Shown piece after piece: positions 11,534 to 22,242 of a DNA stretch of 64,000 nucleotides. The position numbers and the translations under genes are program-made. Origin of the DNA: Schoenoplectus triqueter (Eukaryota; Streptophyta; Magnoliopsida; Poales; Cyperaceae); contig CAXKVV010000062.1 of NCBI GenBank assembly GCA_964058805.1, positions 248,001 to 312,000 of the forward strand, given 5' to 3'. The notes beneath the pieces were generated by a model, which had not been told where the DNA came from, did no database searches, and saw only the letters and a program-made list of their open reading frames with translations. Numbering within the stretch: position 1 is the stretch's first letter; each line of letters opens with the position of its first letter.

Positions 11534-12607
11534 TCAGTGGTTGCCATCGAAATAGCCACATAGATCGTTATTGTCATTGTTTTTCATCCAAATTCTTTTG
11601 CCGGGTGTGAATTTTAAATATCTCAAAATTCTATTTATAGCCCCTAAGTGTGTTGTCCTTGGTGCATGCATAAATTGACTTATCAAACTCACGGCAAAGG
11701 AAATATCCTGTATAGTAACAGTCGTATAAATTAATTTACCAAATAATCTTTGATATTGGTTTATGTCTTTTAGAGGTTCACCATCTTCACTATTTAGTTT
11801 AACATTAATATCAATCGGGATTTTTGCCGGCTTACAACCTAACTTACCCGTTTCTTTTAGCAAGTCAAGAATATATTTTCTTTGACACATAAATAGCCCT
11901 TTTGAGGAATAAGCTATCTCTATACCAAGAAAATATTTTAGTTTGCCTAAATTCTTTATGTCAAAATTTTCTTGTAATTCTTGCTTGACATTATTAATTT
12001 CTTGTTGACTATTTCCTGTTATAATTATGTTATCAACATAAATAAGTACAATAATGATATTATTATTTAAAATTTTAGTGAAGAGAGAGTTGTCGGCATT
12101 ACTCACCTTGAAATTGCATGAAAGTAAAAACTGACTAAGTTTACCATACCATACCTTTGGAGATTGCTTGAGATCATAGATGATTTTTTTCAATCTATAC
12201 ACTATGTTAGAAACATTCTCCATTTTATGACCCGAAGGTAAGTTCATGTATATCTCTTCTTCAAGTGTACCTTGAAGAAAGACATTATTTACATCAATTT
12301 GTTGCAAATTCTAATTTCTATTTGATGCAATAGAAAATAGTATCCTAACGGTATTCATTTTTGCAACCGGTGCAAACATTTTATGGTAGTCAATATCTTG
12401 TGTTTGGTTATACCCTTTGGCCACTAACCTAGCCTTTTACCTTTCGGGTGTACCATCACTTTTGTATTTAATTTTATATACTCACTTGCAGCCTACGGGT
12501 TTTTTATTTTTGGGCAATTGACAAATTTTCCAAGTTTCATTTTTTTCTAAGTCATTGAGTTTTTCCTTCATTACTTTACACCATTTTTGTTCCCATTTAG
12601 AAATTTC
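11534..12607 (-). pseudogene. Copia reverse transcriptase (RVT_2) with altered active site
   Basis: The minus strand carries the RVT_2 region: LVAKGYNQTQDIDY and FAPVAKMNTVRIL (12310-12500, with stops), then an uninterrupted 257-codon frame 11534-12307 with VNNVFLQGTLEEEIYM, LKYFLGIEI and the LIYTTVTIQDISFAV region. The palm motif, YVDD in active enzymes, reads YVDN, so the second catalytic aspartate is replaced by asparagine. The element was therefore probably inactive before or soon after the deletion. Confidence 0.9.
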
Positions 12608-12619
12608 ATAACTAGTTAG

Positions 12620-12931
12620 TTATTCAATTTTAGATAAATTATTTATAAATGCGTAATGTTCACTTGAAATATTTTTGTAAGAAAGATATTCTTGAATTAG
12701 GTAATGTACAGAATATATCATAAAATCTTTAAGACGTGTTGAAGGTTGAGGTTGACAGCTAGAACGTCGTAATTGCACCACTTCGCTCTCGGTTCCTTCA
12801 CTTTCCAATGTTTGTTTGCTTTCTTCCATTTGATCCATTTCATTATCTTCCTCTTGCACTTCTTCTTCTCCTATATTACTTATAACACTACTAGTTTCTC
12901 TAGTTTCAATGTTAGTAACAATAAGATACAA
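12620..12931 (-). pseudogene. Copia integrase-RT linker region
   Basis: Acidic stretch (EEEVQEEDNEMDQMEESKQ) followed by LRRSSCQPQPSTRLKDF, the usual low-complexity spacer between integrase and reverse transcriptase (compare RRSxRxxxPPxRxxDY). It is open over 103 codons. Confidence 0.7.
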
Positions 12932-12983
12932 AAAATCACAAGAAGAAATTCTTTCGATATTATCATCTTGATTATTTTTATAA

Positions 12984-13479
12984 AAAGGTTCATTTTCAAA
13001 AAATGAAACATCTCTACAAATATAGAGTTTTACAAAAAGGACTTTTTAGAAAAAATTTATAAAAAAATGCAAATTTGGAAAGATTGGTCGACGAAATATG
13101 AATCGAAGACTAAATCTTGAAAATGAAACATCTCTACAAATATAGAGTTTTTTATCTTTAGAATCATAACATTTAGACTCTTTCTTTCGAAAAGAATATC
13201 CTAGAAAAATAGTTTTAATTGAGATAAAATCAAACTTGTTAACACGGTTTTTATGTACGAAATAAGTACAACCAAAAACCCTTAAGTGACCAAGATTGAT
13301 TTTTCTTCTAAAAAGAATTTTTAAAGGACTTTTGAAATTTAATTTGGCACTTAGCAACCTATTTATCAAATATGTTGCAGTAAGAACAGTTTTCGACTAA
13401 AAAATTTTAAGAACATTATTTTGAAATAAAAGTGCTCTAGTAATTTCAAGAATATGATGATTTTTTCTTTCGCAAACAT
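12984..13479 (-). pseudogene. Copia integrase C-terminal fragment
   Basis: The minus strand shows ERKNHHILEITRALLFQ, TATYLINRLL, LGHLRVFGCTYFVHKNR, KTIFLGYS and YICRDVSFSRF, the end of a copia integrase core and its C-terminal domain. A 33-base word is repeated at 12999-13032 and 13124-13157, marking a small tandem duplication of about 125 bp that breaks the frame. Confidence 0.82.
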
Positions 13480-13725
13480 TAATTTTTATTATCTTAGTTT
13501 TGATCTTTACAAGAGGCACAGTAATGTCTTATATATATGAGTTTCTAACGGTAAAGGGGTGTACCAATTTGATATCAACGGTAACTTTCTAGAAAAAAAG
13601 AAAAAATTGAGTAACCTATTTTAGAAATAAAATAATGGGATCCTTTTTCTAAAAATAGCCAATAAAAAAATAAACCCATACGGGTCTGAAACTCTCAGTC
13701 CCTCTAATTTCCTTTATTCTCAACA
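13480..13725 (-). repeat. 5' LTR (partial) of the minus-strand copia
   Basis: Matches 10860-11107 and ends CTCAACA. The 39 bases nearest the internal region are gone, and the junction at about 13479 is with an integrase segment (ERKNHHILEITRAL). Confidence 0.88.
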
Positions 13726-13852
13726 TTTATACTTCAAGTTTGTTTCAGCTATGAAACAGTGATAACAGTAGCATTATAGAAAATAAATACGAGTGCTCAA
13801 ACTCTATCGTATTTTAATCCAATCGGCTGCACAATCATATATACATTACTTG

Positions 13853-14281
13853 CAGGGGCGGACCCAGTTAAATCTAGGGGGGGCACGTGCCCCCCTGGAT
13901 TTTGAAAAATAGTGCTTTTCGGTAATGTTTTCGGCACGTACCCCTCTGAAAATTTTTTTTGCCCCCCCCCCTCCTGAATTGTCTGGTTATTTTTATTGAG
14001 AAAAAAATATTTAATACCGTGCATAATGAAATAATTATGTAAAGATATCAAAATATAAAGTTACTTAGTCGAAAACTTTTCTTCAACAACTTGATTATCT
14101 ATTACTTTGAGCTTTATTTTATTGTTATTTTAATATATAAAATGTTATTATTTAATAAAAAATTTATTAGTAAAGTATATATATTAAATTATTAAATTTT
14201 TTTATTTAGTACCCGATTAGTTAATGGATTTGAACCCGATAATTGCCCCCCCCCCTAATCAAAATCCTAGATCCGCCACTG
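13853..14281. mobile_element. hAT-type MITE with 8-bp target duplication ATTACTTG
   Basis: 429 bp. The ends CAGGGGCGGACC and GGATCCGCCACTG-like form terminal inverted repeats of the widespread plant CAGNGGCGGA type, with long C/G runs inside each end. The perfect 8-bp duplication ATTACTTG flanks it (13845-13852, 14282-14289), diagnostic of hAT elements. It has no coding capacity. Confidence 0.92.
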
Positions 14282-14289
14282 ATTACTTG

Positions 14290-14723
14290 AATCGAACTCT
14301 AGGGTTCTGATATCTCCTTTAACATTGACCACACCTCCATGCATACTGTGAATCAACCAAAAATACAGACACAACTTGAGTTACGCACAGCTGTGCTGGA
14401 TTTGCCATTATGTCTATTTGAGAGCATAAGCCGTACGTAATGCATCGAATAGTGCCCCCACTTAATACCAAGTGAGAAGGCCTCTGGCTGTGATTCTGAC
14501 GCACTGAAAGGGACCCAATATCTGGCCTCAGAAGAGCCAGCTACCACAATATCTGATGCCATATACCACATGAAGATGATATACCACTGCTTCTTGATCC
14601 CTTAACAAGAAAGCAGTTGCACGGACCCTTTCCAACTTACCACTTGCAATTGCCTTCTCTGCTGGGTAGAATTTTGAGCTTGTACTATGTATGCATGCCA
14701 CACTGAAAGGCAATAACTGATTC
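14290..14723 (-). pseudogene. Fragment of an unidentified decayed gene, part 2
   Basis: Base composition is clearly more gene-like than the surroundings. Minus-strand frames contain SSKFYPAEKAIASGKLERVR, ATAFLLRDQEAVVYHLH and RYWVPFSASESQPEAF, but shift between frames and carry stops. It continues, after removal of the LTR element at 14724-16427, into 16428-16830. I do not recognise the protein. Confidence 0.5.
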
Positions 14724-15169
14724 TGTTCAAATATAAACTTTATTATTATTAATAATATTAAGTCTAATGAAAAATAAAAGAGACTCTTAAAATTCAGCAG
14801 TTACAGAATTTTTGTGCTGATTGATGAGGGGATATGAAATATCAAAATTTTTTTTTTGTATGACCTATATGGATGGATGGAAAGCTCTTAAAATCAAGTT
14901 TTTAATGGTTCAAATTTCAAGTCGTTCGGAATTCTCTACAAAGAGTTATGGTTGTTTTAGTGGACATGAGTCAGCTGAAACAGCTGCTGTTTAGTATTAT
15001 GTTTTTAATACGATTTTTCTAGATATTTATGTTGTCTTAACATATTAATAGAGTTATAATTTATTGTTTGAAATATAAGAAAGTTATGAGAGTTTTTAAT
15101 AGAAAAAAACTTATTTTATTCACTTTTTCTTTTATCTCAAAGTGTGATATCCACCATTCTCTTTTAACA
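14724..15169 (+). repeat. 5' LTR of the non-autonomous element
   Basis: 446 bp from TGTTCAAATATAAAC to TTTTAACA. Confidence 0.85.
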
Positions 15170-15172
15170 AAG

Positions 15173-15184
15173 TAGTATCAGAGC
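15173..15184 (+). promoter_or_regulatory. Primer-binding site (initiator Met tRNA type)
   Basis: TAGTATCAGAGC differs by one base from the TGGTATCAGAGC used by most plant copia elements, four bases after the 5' LTR. Confidence 0.75.
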
Positions 15185-16000
15185 TTCAGTCGATCAAGAG
15201 AGACATGTGAAGGCGAAGAAAAAGAAAAAATAGAAAAAATATGGTGAGTCTCGATATTTGTTTTAAAGAAAGTTAAGTGTTAAGAGTGTTTTCTGAGTTT
15301 ATTTTAGTATATGAGTTTTTTCAGTGTTGTGAGGAGCATTGAAAAAAATGAGTGAAAAAATTAAATCCCCTTATTTTATTTTTTTGTGAGAAAAGAAACT
15401 ATGTCGGAATAATGAAAAAATGTCATGTGTTAATTTTTTATTAAAAAAAGAAGAGAAAAAAAAGAGTGTTTTTTGTGGTGTTTTTTTTCACGTAGATAGT
15501 TTTAAAGATATTGTAAGAAAAAAACTAGTCAATGATGAGAGTTATGTATCAAGCGGCGAATGTTACAAAAGTGTGCTGGTCTTTACTAATGGTCTTTGAA
15601 GAATCAATGAGTGAAACCGACGTGAGCAATGACTCATGATAGCCTATGTAATAAGTATCAGGATAAGAGAACTAGTAACATCATGAGATATTTTACTGGA
15701 AGTGTTCAAACACCATGAGAAAATATGATGTGAAGCCACAAGAAAAAATACGGAGTGGAGCCGAGGTGTGAGTGTAAAACTCACATATACATGACTTGAA
15801 GAGTCGGACAATTAGATGACATATGAGATGAAATCACGACTGATTTTTTAGGTTTTCTAGCTCAATGAATCGAGAAGAAAGACAAGTGTTAAGTTCACAA
15901 AAATCGACAAGAGAAAATAACTACGGATTATGAGATTGAGGAAACACTACAATCGACACTAATGAGGAAAAATATAAGTTCTTAAAATTAACTTTAGGGG

Positions 16001-16427
16001 TATTAAAATATAAACTTAATTATCATTAATAATATTAAGTCTAATAGAAAATAAAAAAAACTCTTGGAATTCAGCAGTTACAGAATTTTTAGGCTGATTG
16101 ATGAGGGAAAGATCAAACGTTGTCCGTTTTGGCTATATGACCTATGGATGAAAAGATCTTGAAGTCTAATTTTCAATGGTTCAAATTCCAAGTCGTTTGA
16201 AGTTTCTTACATAGAATTATGACGGTTTTAGTAGACAAGGATCAGCTGAAACAGCTGCTGTTTAGTATTCCGTTTTTAATACGAATTTTCTAAATACTTT
16301 TGTTATCTTAGTCTATAAATATAATTATAATCTGTTATTTAAAATGTAAAAAAAATACAAAAAATTTTAATAAAAAAACTTATTTTATCTATTTATTCTC
16401 TTATGTGAAACCATTCTTTTTCTAACA
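16001..16427 (+). repeat. 3' LTR of the non-autonomous element
   Basis: 427 bp from TATTAAAATATAAAC (initial TG lost) to TTTCTAACA. Preceded by TTTAGGGG, a weak purine tract. Confidence 0.85.
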
Positions 16428-16830
16428 GATTCATGTCCGAAAAACCTCTTCATCAAACCTTTCACACCGACATGTAAGAAATCTTCCGTTGGCAAAATGA
16501 GCTGTAGCCTCCCGCATTTGATGTTGGGGCATTACGTGCATTTGGCATTGTGACAAGTTGCCGAAAGGCAACCCCTCAAGGGCATAATCAAAACTTTGGA
16601 GCTCAGCAAGATAAAAAAACACATCAGAAACTGGCTGCCGAGGCTCAGACTCATCAAACCCGATAGCCAGTCTTTTATGGCATATGTCAGGATCTCACTG
16701 TCCACAAACTCGCAAAGGAAAACTTTGCAAGCATGGGAGGAGGAGCCATGCAGATGACCTCGTGGGGATGCACTTTATTATTTCGGCCTGATCCAACTGA
16801 TGTTCGATCAGGGACCCACCTGACAGAAAA
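16428..16830 (-). pseudogene. Fragment of an unidentified decayed gene, part 1
   Basis: The minus strand has an open run HKRLAIGFDESEPRQPVSDV..FFYLAELQSFDYALEGLPFG and other protein-like pieces in neighbouring frames. It is contiguous with 14290-14723 once the inserted LTR element is taken out. Family not recognised; at least one frameshift or intron border intervenes. Confidence 0.5.
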
Positions 16831-17541
16831 AAATAGATAAATTAGCACACAAGTGGAAACTGTCGTTTATCAACTAGAAATATCAAAATATGAAGAAACT
16901 AACAAAAATTAGTTGTGAAGCTTGTCAGCTTATTTCTCTCTTACTTTCCTGTAGCTTGATCACTATTAAACTTCTAGCGTGTAACTAATATCAAAACCCA
17001 TATATTATTTCCATGGAAGAGGAAGATTGAACTGTAAATAAACATCACAATAAAGATGTTCTACAAAGCTAAATGCAAGTACTACACAGTTTCAGTAACC
17101 ACTAACCGATGATTTTATATTTTGCAGCTTAATTGCCACAAAAGAAGTTATGTCAATATACAAAATCCTGCTGACCAGTACATCTGTTTTCATCTTTATA
17201 AACATCCATATGAAAAAGCTAATAGTTAAAACAAATACTGCAATACTCAGTATTATTATAGTTCCAGTTATAGCATGACCATCTTTCCAATAATTTACTT
17301 TGTCTTTAATCTATGTACCTAAGGTACTTTACTGAAATTTCAAGAACAAACAAACATCATCAACTGTCCTTCCTAAATTGCCCCCCAATATGAAATGAGT
17401 ACGACATAAATGATCTCGTTGAATAGTCTATTGACTAATAATACCTTCCCACAACCAATAAAGGAAAGATTTTTCATTAATGACCGCTTGATTGGTTGAA
17501 CAGCTCCTGTGAATTTATGCTTAAAAAGCAAACCGATTTTA
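16831..17541. other. Non-coding stretch between LTR elements
   Basis: No protein-like frame or terminal repeat recognised. It may belong to introns or flanks of the decayed gene to its left. Confidence 0.4.
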
Positions 17542-17991
17542 TGTTGAAAGATAAACTTAATTTTAGTATTAAAGTTAAATAAATTAGGAAATAAAGGGAG
17601 ACTCTTTGGGTTCAGAATTTTGGCAGAATTTTGAGGCTGATTAATGATAGTATTTGAAGGGAAAAATGGACGTAAAATTTAGCATGCGACCTATGTCTGA
17701 AAAGGTCTAGAAGTCTAGTTTTCAATTGTTCAAGTCTTAAGTCGTTTGGAGTTCTCAATAGAAAGTTATGATGACTTTAGTGAAAGGATGTCAGCTGAAA
17801 GGGTACTGTTTAGAATTTTGTTTTTATTATATGTTTTTATTACGAATTTCTAGAGTCTTCTCAGATGTTTTAGGCTATATAAAGAGTTATATTATGTTGT
17901 TTTGTATGCAAAAAAATTATAATAGTTAATAGAAAGTATTTGCTTATTTTTATCCACCTTTCTCTTATCTTTTCTCATTTATCTACCAACA
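17542..17991 (+). repeat. 5' LTR of the truncated copia
   Basis: Starts TGTTGAAAGATAAAC, ends CTACCAACA. Related to the LTRs of the element at 14724-16427. Confidence 0.85.
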
Positions 17992-18007
17992 TCTAATTCT
18001 ATCAAAT

Positions 18008-18019
18008 TGGTATCAGAGC
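18008..18019 (+). promoter_or_regulatory. Primer-binding site, initiator Met tRNA
   Basis: TGGTATCAGAGC, the canonical plant copia primer site, 16 bases after the LTR. Confidence 0.92.
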
Positions 18020-18066
18020 AAGGTTCAAATAACCACAAAAATCTCAAATATTTTCTTCCAATATCC

Positions 18067-18975
18067 AGTTCTAACCAAAACCAATTATGATAAATGGTCG
18101 CTGCGAATGAAGGCTATCATTGGCCCTTATGCCTTGTGGTACTTTGTCGAGAAGGGATACGAAACCTCCGAAGACGAGACCGGTCTTACGGTGGCTCAAA
18201 TATATAGCGGCGCTGCAAAAGAAGAGAAAAGACGATCAACGCGCTCTAAGTATCATTCATCAAGGTGTGGATGACGACATGTTCGAGAAGATTGCTAATG
18301 AGACGCGAGCAAAAGATTCATGAGAGATTGTAAGAAATTCGATGGTTGGAACTGAAAAAGTGAAGAAGGTGCGGCTTCAAACTTTAAGAACCGAGTTTGA
18401 GTCGATTGTGATGAAGGAGAGTGAGTCGATAGGAGATTACTTCATGCGAGTATTGGCGATGGTCAATCAAATGAAGCGACTTGGTGAAAAGATAGAAGAT
18501 GTGAGAGTAGTAGAGAAGATTTTGCGATCTCTCAATCCGAAATTCAACCATATTGTGGTGGCAATTGAAGAATCGAAGGACCTTGAGTCCATGACGGTTG
18601 ATGAGTTGAATGGGTCTTTGTTAGCACAAGGGAAAAAAATGAAGAGAAGCCAACAAGAGCCGGTGGATCAATCATTGCAAGCAAGGTTTTCCTTTAATCA
18701 AAAGGGAAACGACAAAGGAGGCCGATGTCAAGGATGAGGAAGAGGCCGAGGTCGAGGAGAAGGTCGTGGACAAGGTTAAAATGATGAAAGAAGTAACAAC
18801 AAGAACAACAATACATGCGGTAGAGGACTCGGTCCTGGAAGAGGCGGCCGATCAAATAGGTACAATGTTGATTGTTATAATTGTGGCAAATATGGTCATT
18901 ATGCAAGTGAATGTTATTCCGAGAAGAAGGTGGAGGAGAATGCTAATTTTATAGTCAAGGAGGAAGTCGAGAACA
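18067..18975 (+). pseudogene. Copia gag (UBN2-type) with CCHC zinc knuckle, broken
   Basis: Starts with LTKTNYDKWSLRMKAIIGPY and continues, after frame changes near 18160 and 18330, with [16 protein letters not shown] text, [39 protein letters not shown] and [17 protein letters not shown]. These are the standard blocks of copia gag, whose product forms the particle shell. The nucleic-acid-binding knuckle CYNCGKYGHYASEC (CX2CX4HX4C) lies at 18873-18914 after another shift. At least three disruptions make it untranslatable as one protein. Confidence 0.9.
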
Positions 18976-19253
18976 ATGATGTGGTGTTATTGGCTAACAA
19001 GGAGAACGGTCCTAAGAAGGATAATGTTTGGTACCTCGACACGGGTGCAAGCAACCACATGTGCGGCTACAAACATATATTCACCGAATTGAAGGAAGTA
19101 ACAAATGACCATGTTTCTTTTGGTGATGCCTCCAACGTGCGTGTAGAAGGTGAAGGTAACATTTTGATTAAATTGAAAGATGTGACACAAAAGTTTATTT
19201 CAAGTGTTTATTATGTCCCGGAAATGAAGAGTAACATTTTGAGTTTGGGATAA
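18930..19253 (+). pseudogene. Copia aspartic protease region
   Basis: Continuous 107-codon frame with WYLDTGASNHMCG, the active-site DTGA of retroviral-type proteases, and VYYVPEMKSNILSLG at its end, the copia protease/integrase border. A stop directly follows. Confidence 0.88.
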
Positions 19254-19379
19254 TTATTAGAATGTGGTTACATGGTGTTTAAGAAAGACCGATCTCTTTA
19301 CGAGATAATAGTAATCGGTTAATAATTCAAGTTGAGATGGCCAATAATAGAATGTTTCAATTGAATTTGATGAATATTG

Positions 19380-20285
19380 AGGCAACATGTTTAAAGGATT
19401 GTGTAGAAGATAAAAATTGGTTGTGACATTTAAGGTTTGGTCACAAGAATTTTGGAGGACTAAAAGAAATAATTAGTAAGATGATGGTGCGGGGATTGTC
19501 ATCAATTGATTTTCATGACAAGTTTTGTGAAAGGTGTGTGATTGGCAAGAACTTAAGAAATAGTTTTCCAAAGATGACGGAATGTCGAGCAAAGAAACCT
19601 CTCGAGTTGGTGTATACCGACATTTGATGGACCGATCAAGCCGAACTCAATTGGTAAAAATCGGTATTTCATAACCTTTATTGTTGATTTTTTTCGTAAA
19701 ACTTGGGTTTGTTTCTTGAAAGAAAAATCGGAGGCTTTTGCAATTTTTAAAAAAATTAAAGTTTTTGTTGAAAAGCAAAGTGGTTTTTATATCAAGGTTT
19801 TGAGATCGGATCGAGGCGGTGAATTTATTTCGGCCGCATTTAACTCTTCTTGTGAAGAACATGGTATTCGACGTCACTTGATGGCGCCATACTCGCCACA
19901 ACAAAATGGAGTCGCGGAGCGCAAGAATCGGATCATTCTCAACATGGTTCGAAGTATGCTTAAGAGTAAGAACATGCCAAAAGATTTTTGGGCGGAGGTG
20001 GTAGATTATGTCGTTTATTTGTTAAATCGGTGCAATACATCAAGATTGGAGAATATAACACCACAAGAGGCATGGAGTGGTTTTAAGCCTTCGGTATCAC
20101 ATTTAAAAGTATTCGGTAGGGTAACATATGTGCACATACCGGACCAAAAGCGTGTGGAATTGGATGATAAAAGTTTAAAGTTGATCTTTGTTGGGTATGA
20201 TGAGAGGTCTAAAGCATATAAACTTTTTGATCCCACTAACAAAAAGATGCATATTAGTCGTGAGATACAGGTGAACGAAGAAGCG
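19380..20285 (+). pseudogene. Copia integrase
   Basis: The GAG-pre-integrase part (RFGHKNFGGLKEI, FCERCVIGKNLR) is broken by a stop near 19625. The core then shows the three catalytic surroundings: VDFFRKTWV, RSDRGGEF and PQQNGVAERKN, followed by HLKVFGRVTYVH and LIFVGYDERSKAYKLFDP. The frame is open from 19716 on. Confidence 0.9.
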
Positions 20286-20479
20286 ATGTGGGATTGGAGC
20301 ACAATGATGGAGATTTATCATAAGAAGACAAAAGATGAGATACACACACTGATGAGCATTCCATGCAACAATGATGAAGATGTGCCACCAATTACACCAC
20401 ATGAAGCATCTTCATCAGATGATGAGATGAGAACCCCCAAAATAAGGAGCATTCATGACTTGTACGAGGCGATAAGTGA

Positions 20480-21085
20480 GTTATATTTGGTGTGTCTCTT
20501 GGCTCAAGGCGAGAACATCTCCTTTGAAAAGGCGATTGAAGATGACAAATGGCGAGCCGCCATGGATGATGAGATACGTGCAATCGAGAAGAACGACACT
20601 TGGGAGCTCACCTCTCTTCCCAGAGGTCATAAGGCAATTGTTGTCAAGTGGGTGTATAAGAAGAAGATGAACCCTCAAGGTGAAGTTGAGAAGTACAAAG
20701 CAAGATTAGTGGCGAAGGGCAACAAGCAACAAGTCGGTGTCAACTATGAGGAGGTTTTTGCACCGGTGGCTCGAATGGAGACCATTCGACTTTTAATTGC
20801 TCTTACGGCTCAATCAAAATGGCGTATTTATCAAATGAATGTGAAGTCGGTCTTTCTTAATGGTGTGTTGGAAGAAGAAATTTATACATTGAGCAATCTC
20901 TCGGGTATTTGAAAGAAGACGGTGAAGATAAAGTTTTAAAATTAAAGAAGACTTTTTATGGTTTGAAGCAAGCTCTTAGAACTTAGATATCCGGATTGAT
21001 CAATACTTTAAATTACACGATTTTATGCAATGCCTTTATGAACATGCGTTATATGTGAAGATTGAAAATGGAGATATATTTATCT
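20480..21085 (+). pseudogene. Copia reverse transcriptase, N-terminal half only
   Basis: Blocks NDTWELTSLPRGHKAI, YKARLVAKGNKQQ, EVFAPVARMETIRLLIA and QMNVKSVFLNGVLEEEIY belong to RVT_2. The frame shifts near 20900 and the last recognisable text is YVKIENGDIF, immediately before where YVDD would be. Confidence 0.9.
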
Positions 21086-21104
21086 GACTTCAAAGTTTGT
21101 TGAG

Positions 21105-21285
21105 GTAATCAATTAATTTTTTAAGGGCTTGAGACTAAAATTTATCTCAAATTTTATTTCAACTATTGAATTAATATTGAGATTGAAAAAAATATAGAAT
21201 GAAATATGAGTTGCATTGAGATTAGTGAAAAAAAATTGATCCAATGATTGAAATAAAATTTAAGACAAATTTTGGACCTCTAAAC
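21105..21285. repeat. Fold-back sequence at the copia truncation point
   Basis: Imperfect inverted arms: GACTAAAATTTATCTCAAAT on the left and its counterpart around 21250-21280. A small MITE or a rearrangement scar. Confidence 0.4.
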
Positions 21286-22149
21286 TATGAGCAAATTAAC
21301 CGGTTCCTTTGTTGAGAACCTCGGATCGTCGATGAAATACCTTGTTGGTATGATATATTCAAGTTTATACCAAGTACAACAATCTCGAAAACAGCATCCG
21401 AGTGGCATGTGGATAGAATTCAACCCAGAAAACCGCATATCGAAAATTTTGCTATATCCAGAAGACCAGAACTGTATGCAGGCCCGCAAATTGGCTGACG
21501 GAGTTTGACACATTTTAAGCCTTCTTTCGAGGCCTGCCTAAGCTTTGTGCGGCCTGAAAAAATTATCATTCGGCCCACATGCTGCCCCAAACTCAACAAG
21601 CTAATTAGGACTACCATACTTTAGCAAAAGTTCACAACAAAGAGTAAATAATAAAAATTAATAACATATTTTTTATTTGACCAATTTTATTTCCTTTCAC
21701 GTCTGAACTGTTAAAGTTAAATTAGAGATTTACTGGTAATAATATTGAGAAAGACCATAAATGTAAGAAAGAATGCAAAGAAACAGATTAAAACCAGACG
21801 AAAACCCTACCTCAAAATGAAAATAAAAAGTTTAATAGACCAAAATCAGCCAGCATATATTTAAATTTTAAAGAAAGATCACAACAGTAGATAATTACAC
21901 ACATATTGAATTGTCTTCCAAAAAAAAAAGCACACACCAAGAGAGTACGTTTTTCTCACGAATACAAAATTATAATACATTTCAGATCTTATTGGGGCAT
22001 CATAAACAGAGCTAACATACATCACAATATAAAGTGTACGAGAAAGACAAACAGTTCACTATACGTACACACACATAAATACGTAGATCAATTATGTGAC
22101 GCAAGGTTGATACCTTGGTTGATTGATGCAAGTGCGGATACACCAAAGA
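21286..22149. other. Non-coding flank downstream of the RHD3-like gene
   Basis: Short frames only. It contains the expected 3' UTR/terminator zone of the minus-strand gene; no clear polyadenylation signal can be singled out in this AT-rich DNA. Confidence 0.35.
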
Positions 22150-22242
22150 TCAAAACTGAAAAATCCCAGGTGGCCAACGCCCAAGCTGTACCTTAATTAT
22201 TTGAGTAATAGCTCCAAGACCTTTCAATATGGCGCGATATTT
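22150..22242 (-). CDS. RHD3-like: RHD3-like exon 21, putative last exon
   Basis: Follows acceptor TTTCATTGCAG and reads [20 protein letters not shown] and ten more residues to a TGA at 22150-22152, in the phase left by exon 20. No family match for this peptide. An internal GTACAG at about 22191 could instead be a donor to further exons. Confidence 0.5.
   Translation of the reverse strand, partial: KYRAILKGLGAITQIIKVQLGRWPPGIFQF

Larger units (their letters stand above)
10821..13725 (-). mobile_element. Ty1/copia LTR retrotransposon, internally deleted, TSD TTTAT
   Basis: LTR-like ends TGTTGAG at 10821 and CTCAACA at 13725 are flanked by the perfect 5-bp target duplication TTTAT (10816-10820, 13726-13730). 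Inside, read on the minus strand, are the integrase end, linker, reverse transcriptase and RNase H. The 5' LTR (13480-13725) lacks about 39 bases at its inner end and joins integrase sequence directly, so the primer site, gag, protease and the front of integrase were removed by one deletion. Order within pol (INT before RT-RH) is that of copia. Confidence 0.92.
14724..16427 (+). mobile_element. Non-autonomous copia-type LTR element (LARD/TRIM-like), TSD GATTC
   Basis: Two related LTRs (14724-15169 and 16001-16427) enclose 831 bp without coding capacity. The perfect 5-bp target duplication GATTC flanks the unit (14719-14723, 16428-16432). A methionine-tRNA-type primer site TAGTATCAGAGC follows the first LTR. 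The LTRs resemble that of the coding copia at 17542-17991 (shared blocks such as TCAGCTGAAA and TTTTTAATACGA), which suggests that family could have mobilised it. The second LTR starts TATTA instead of TGTTN, an end mutation. Confidence 0.9.
17542..21090 (+). mobile_element. Ty1/copia retrotransposon, 3'-truncated
   Basis: A 450-bp 5' LTR, a tRNA-Met primer site, gag with zinc knuckle, protease, integrase and the first half of the reverse transcriptase follow in copia order on the plus strand. Homology stops abruptly just before the YVDD motif at about 21085, where a short fold-back sequence begins. No 3' LTR is present. Several stops and shifts break gag and pol. Confidence 0.92.

Noticed and set aside
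22077..22191. Hydrophobic segment as the real C-terminal membrane exon of the RHD3-like gene
   Set aside because: It lies in another frame from exon 20 and has a stop just upstream; kept only as a possible leftover.
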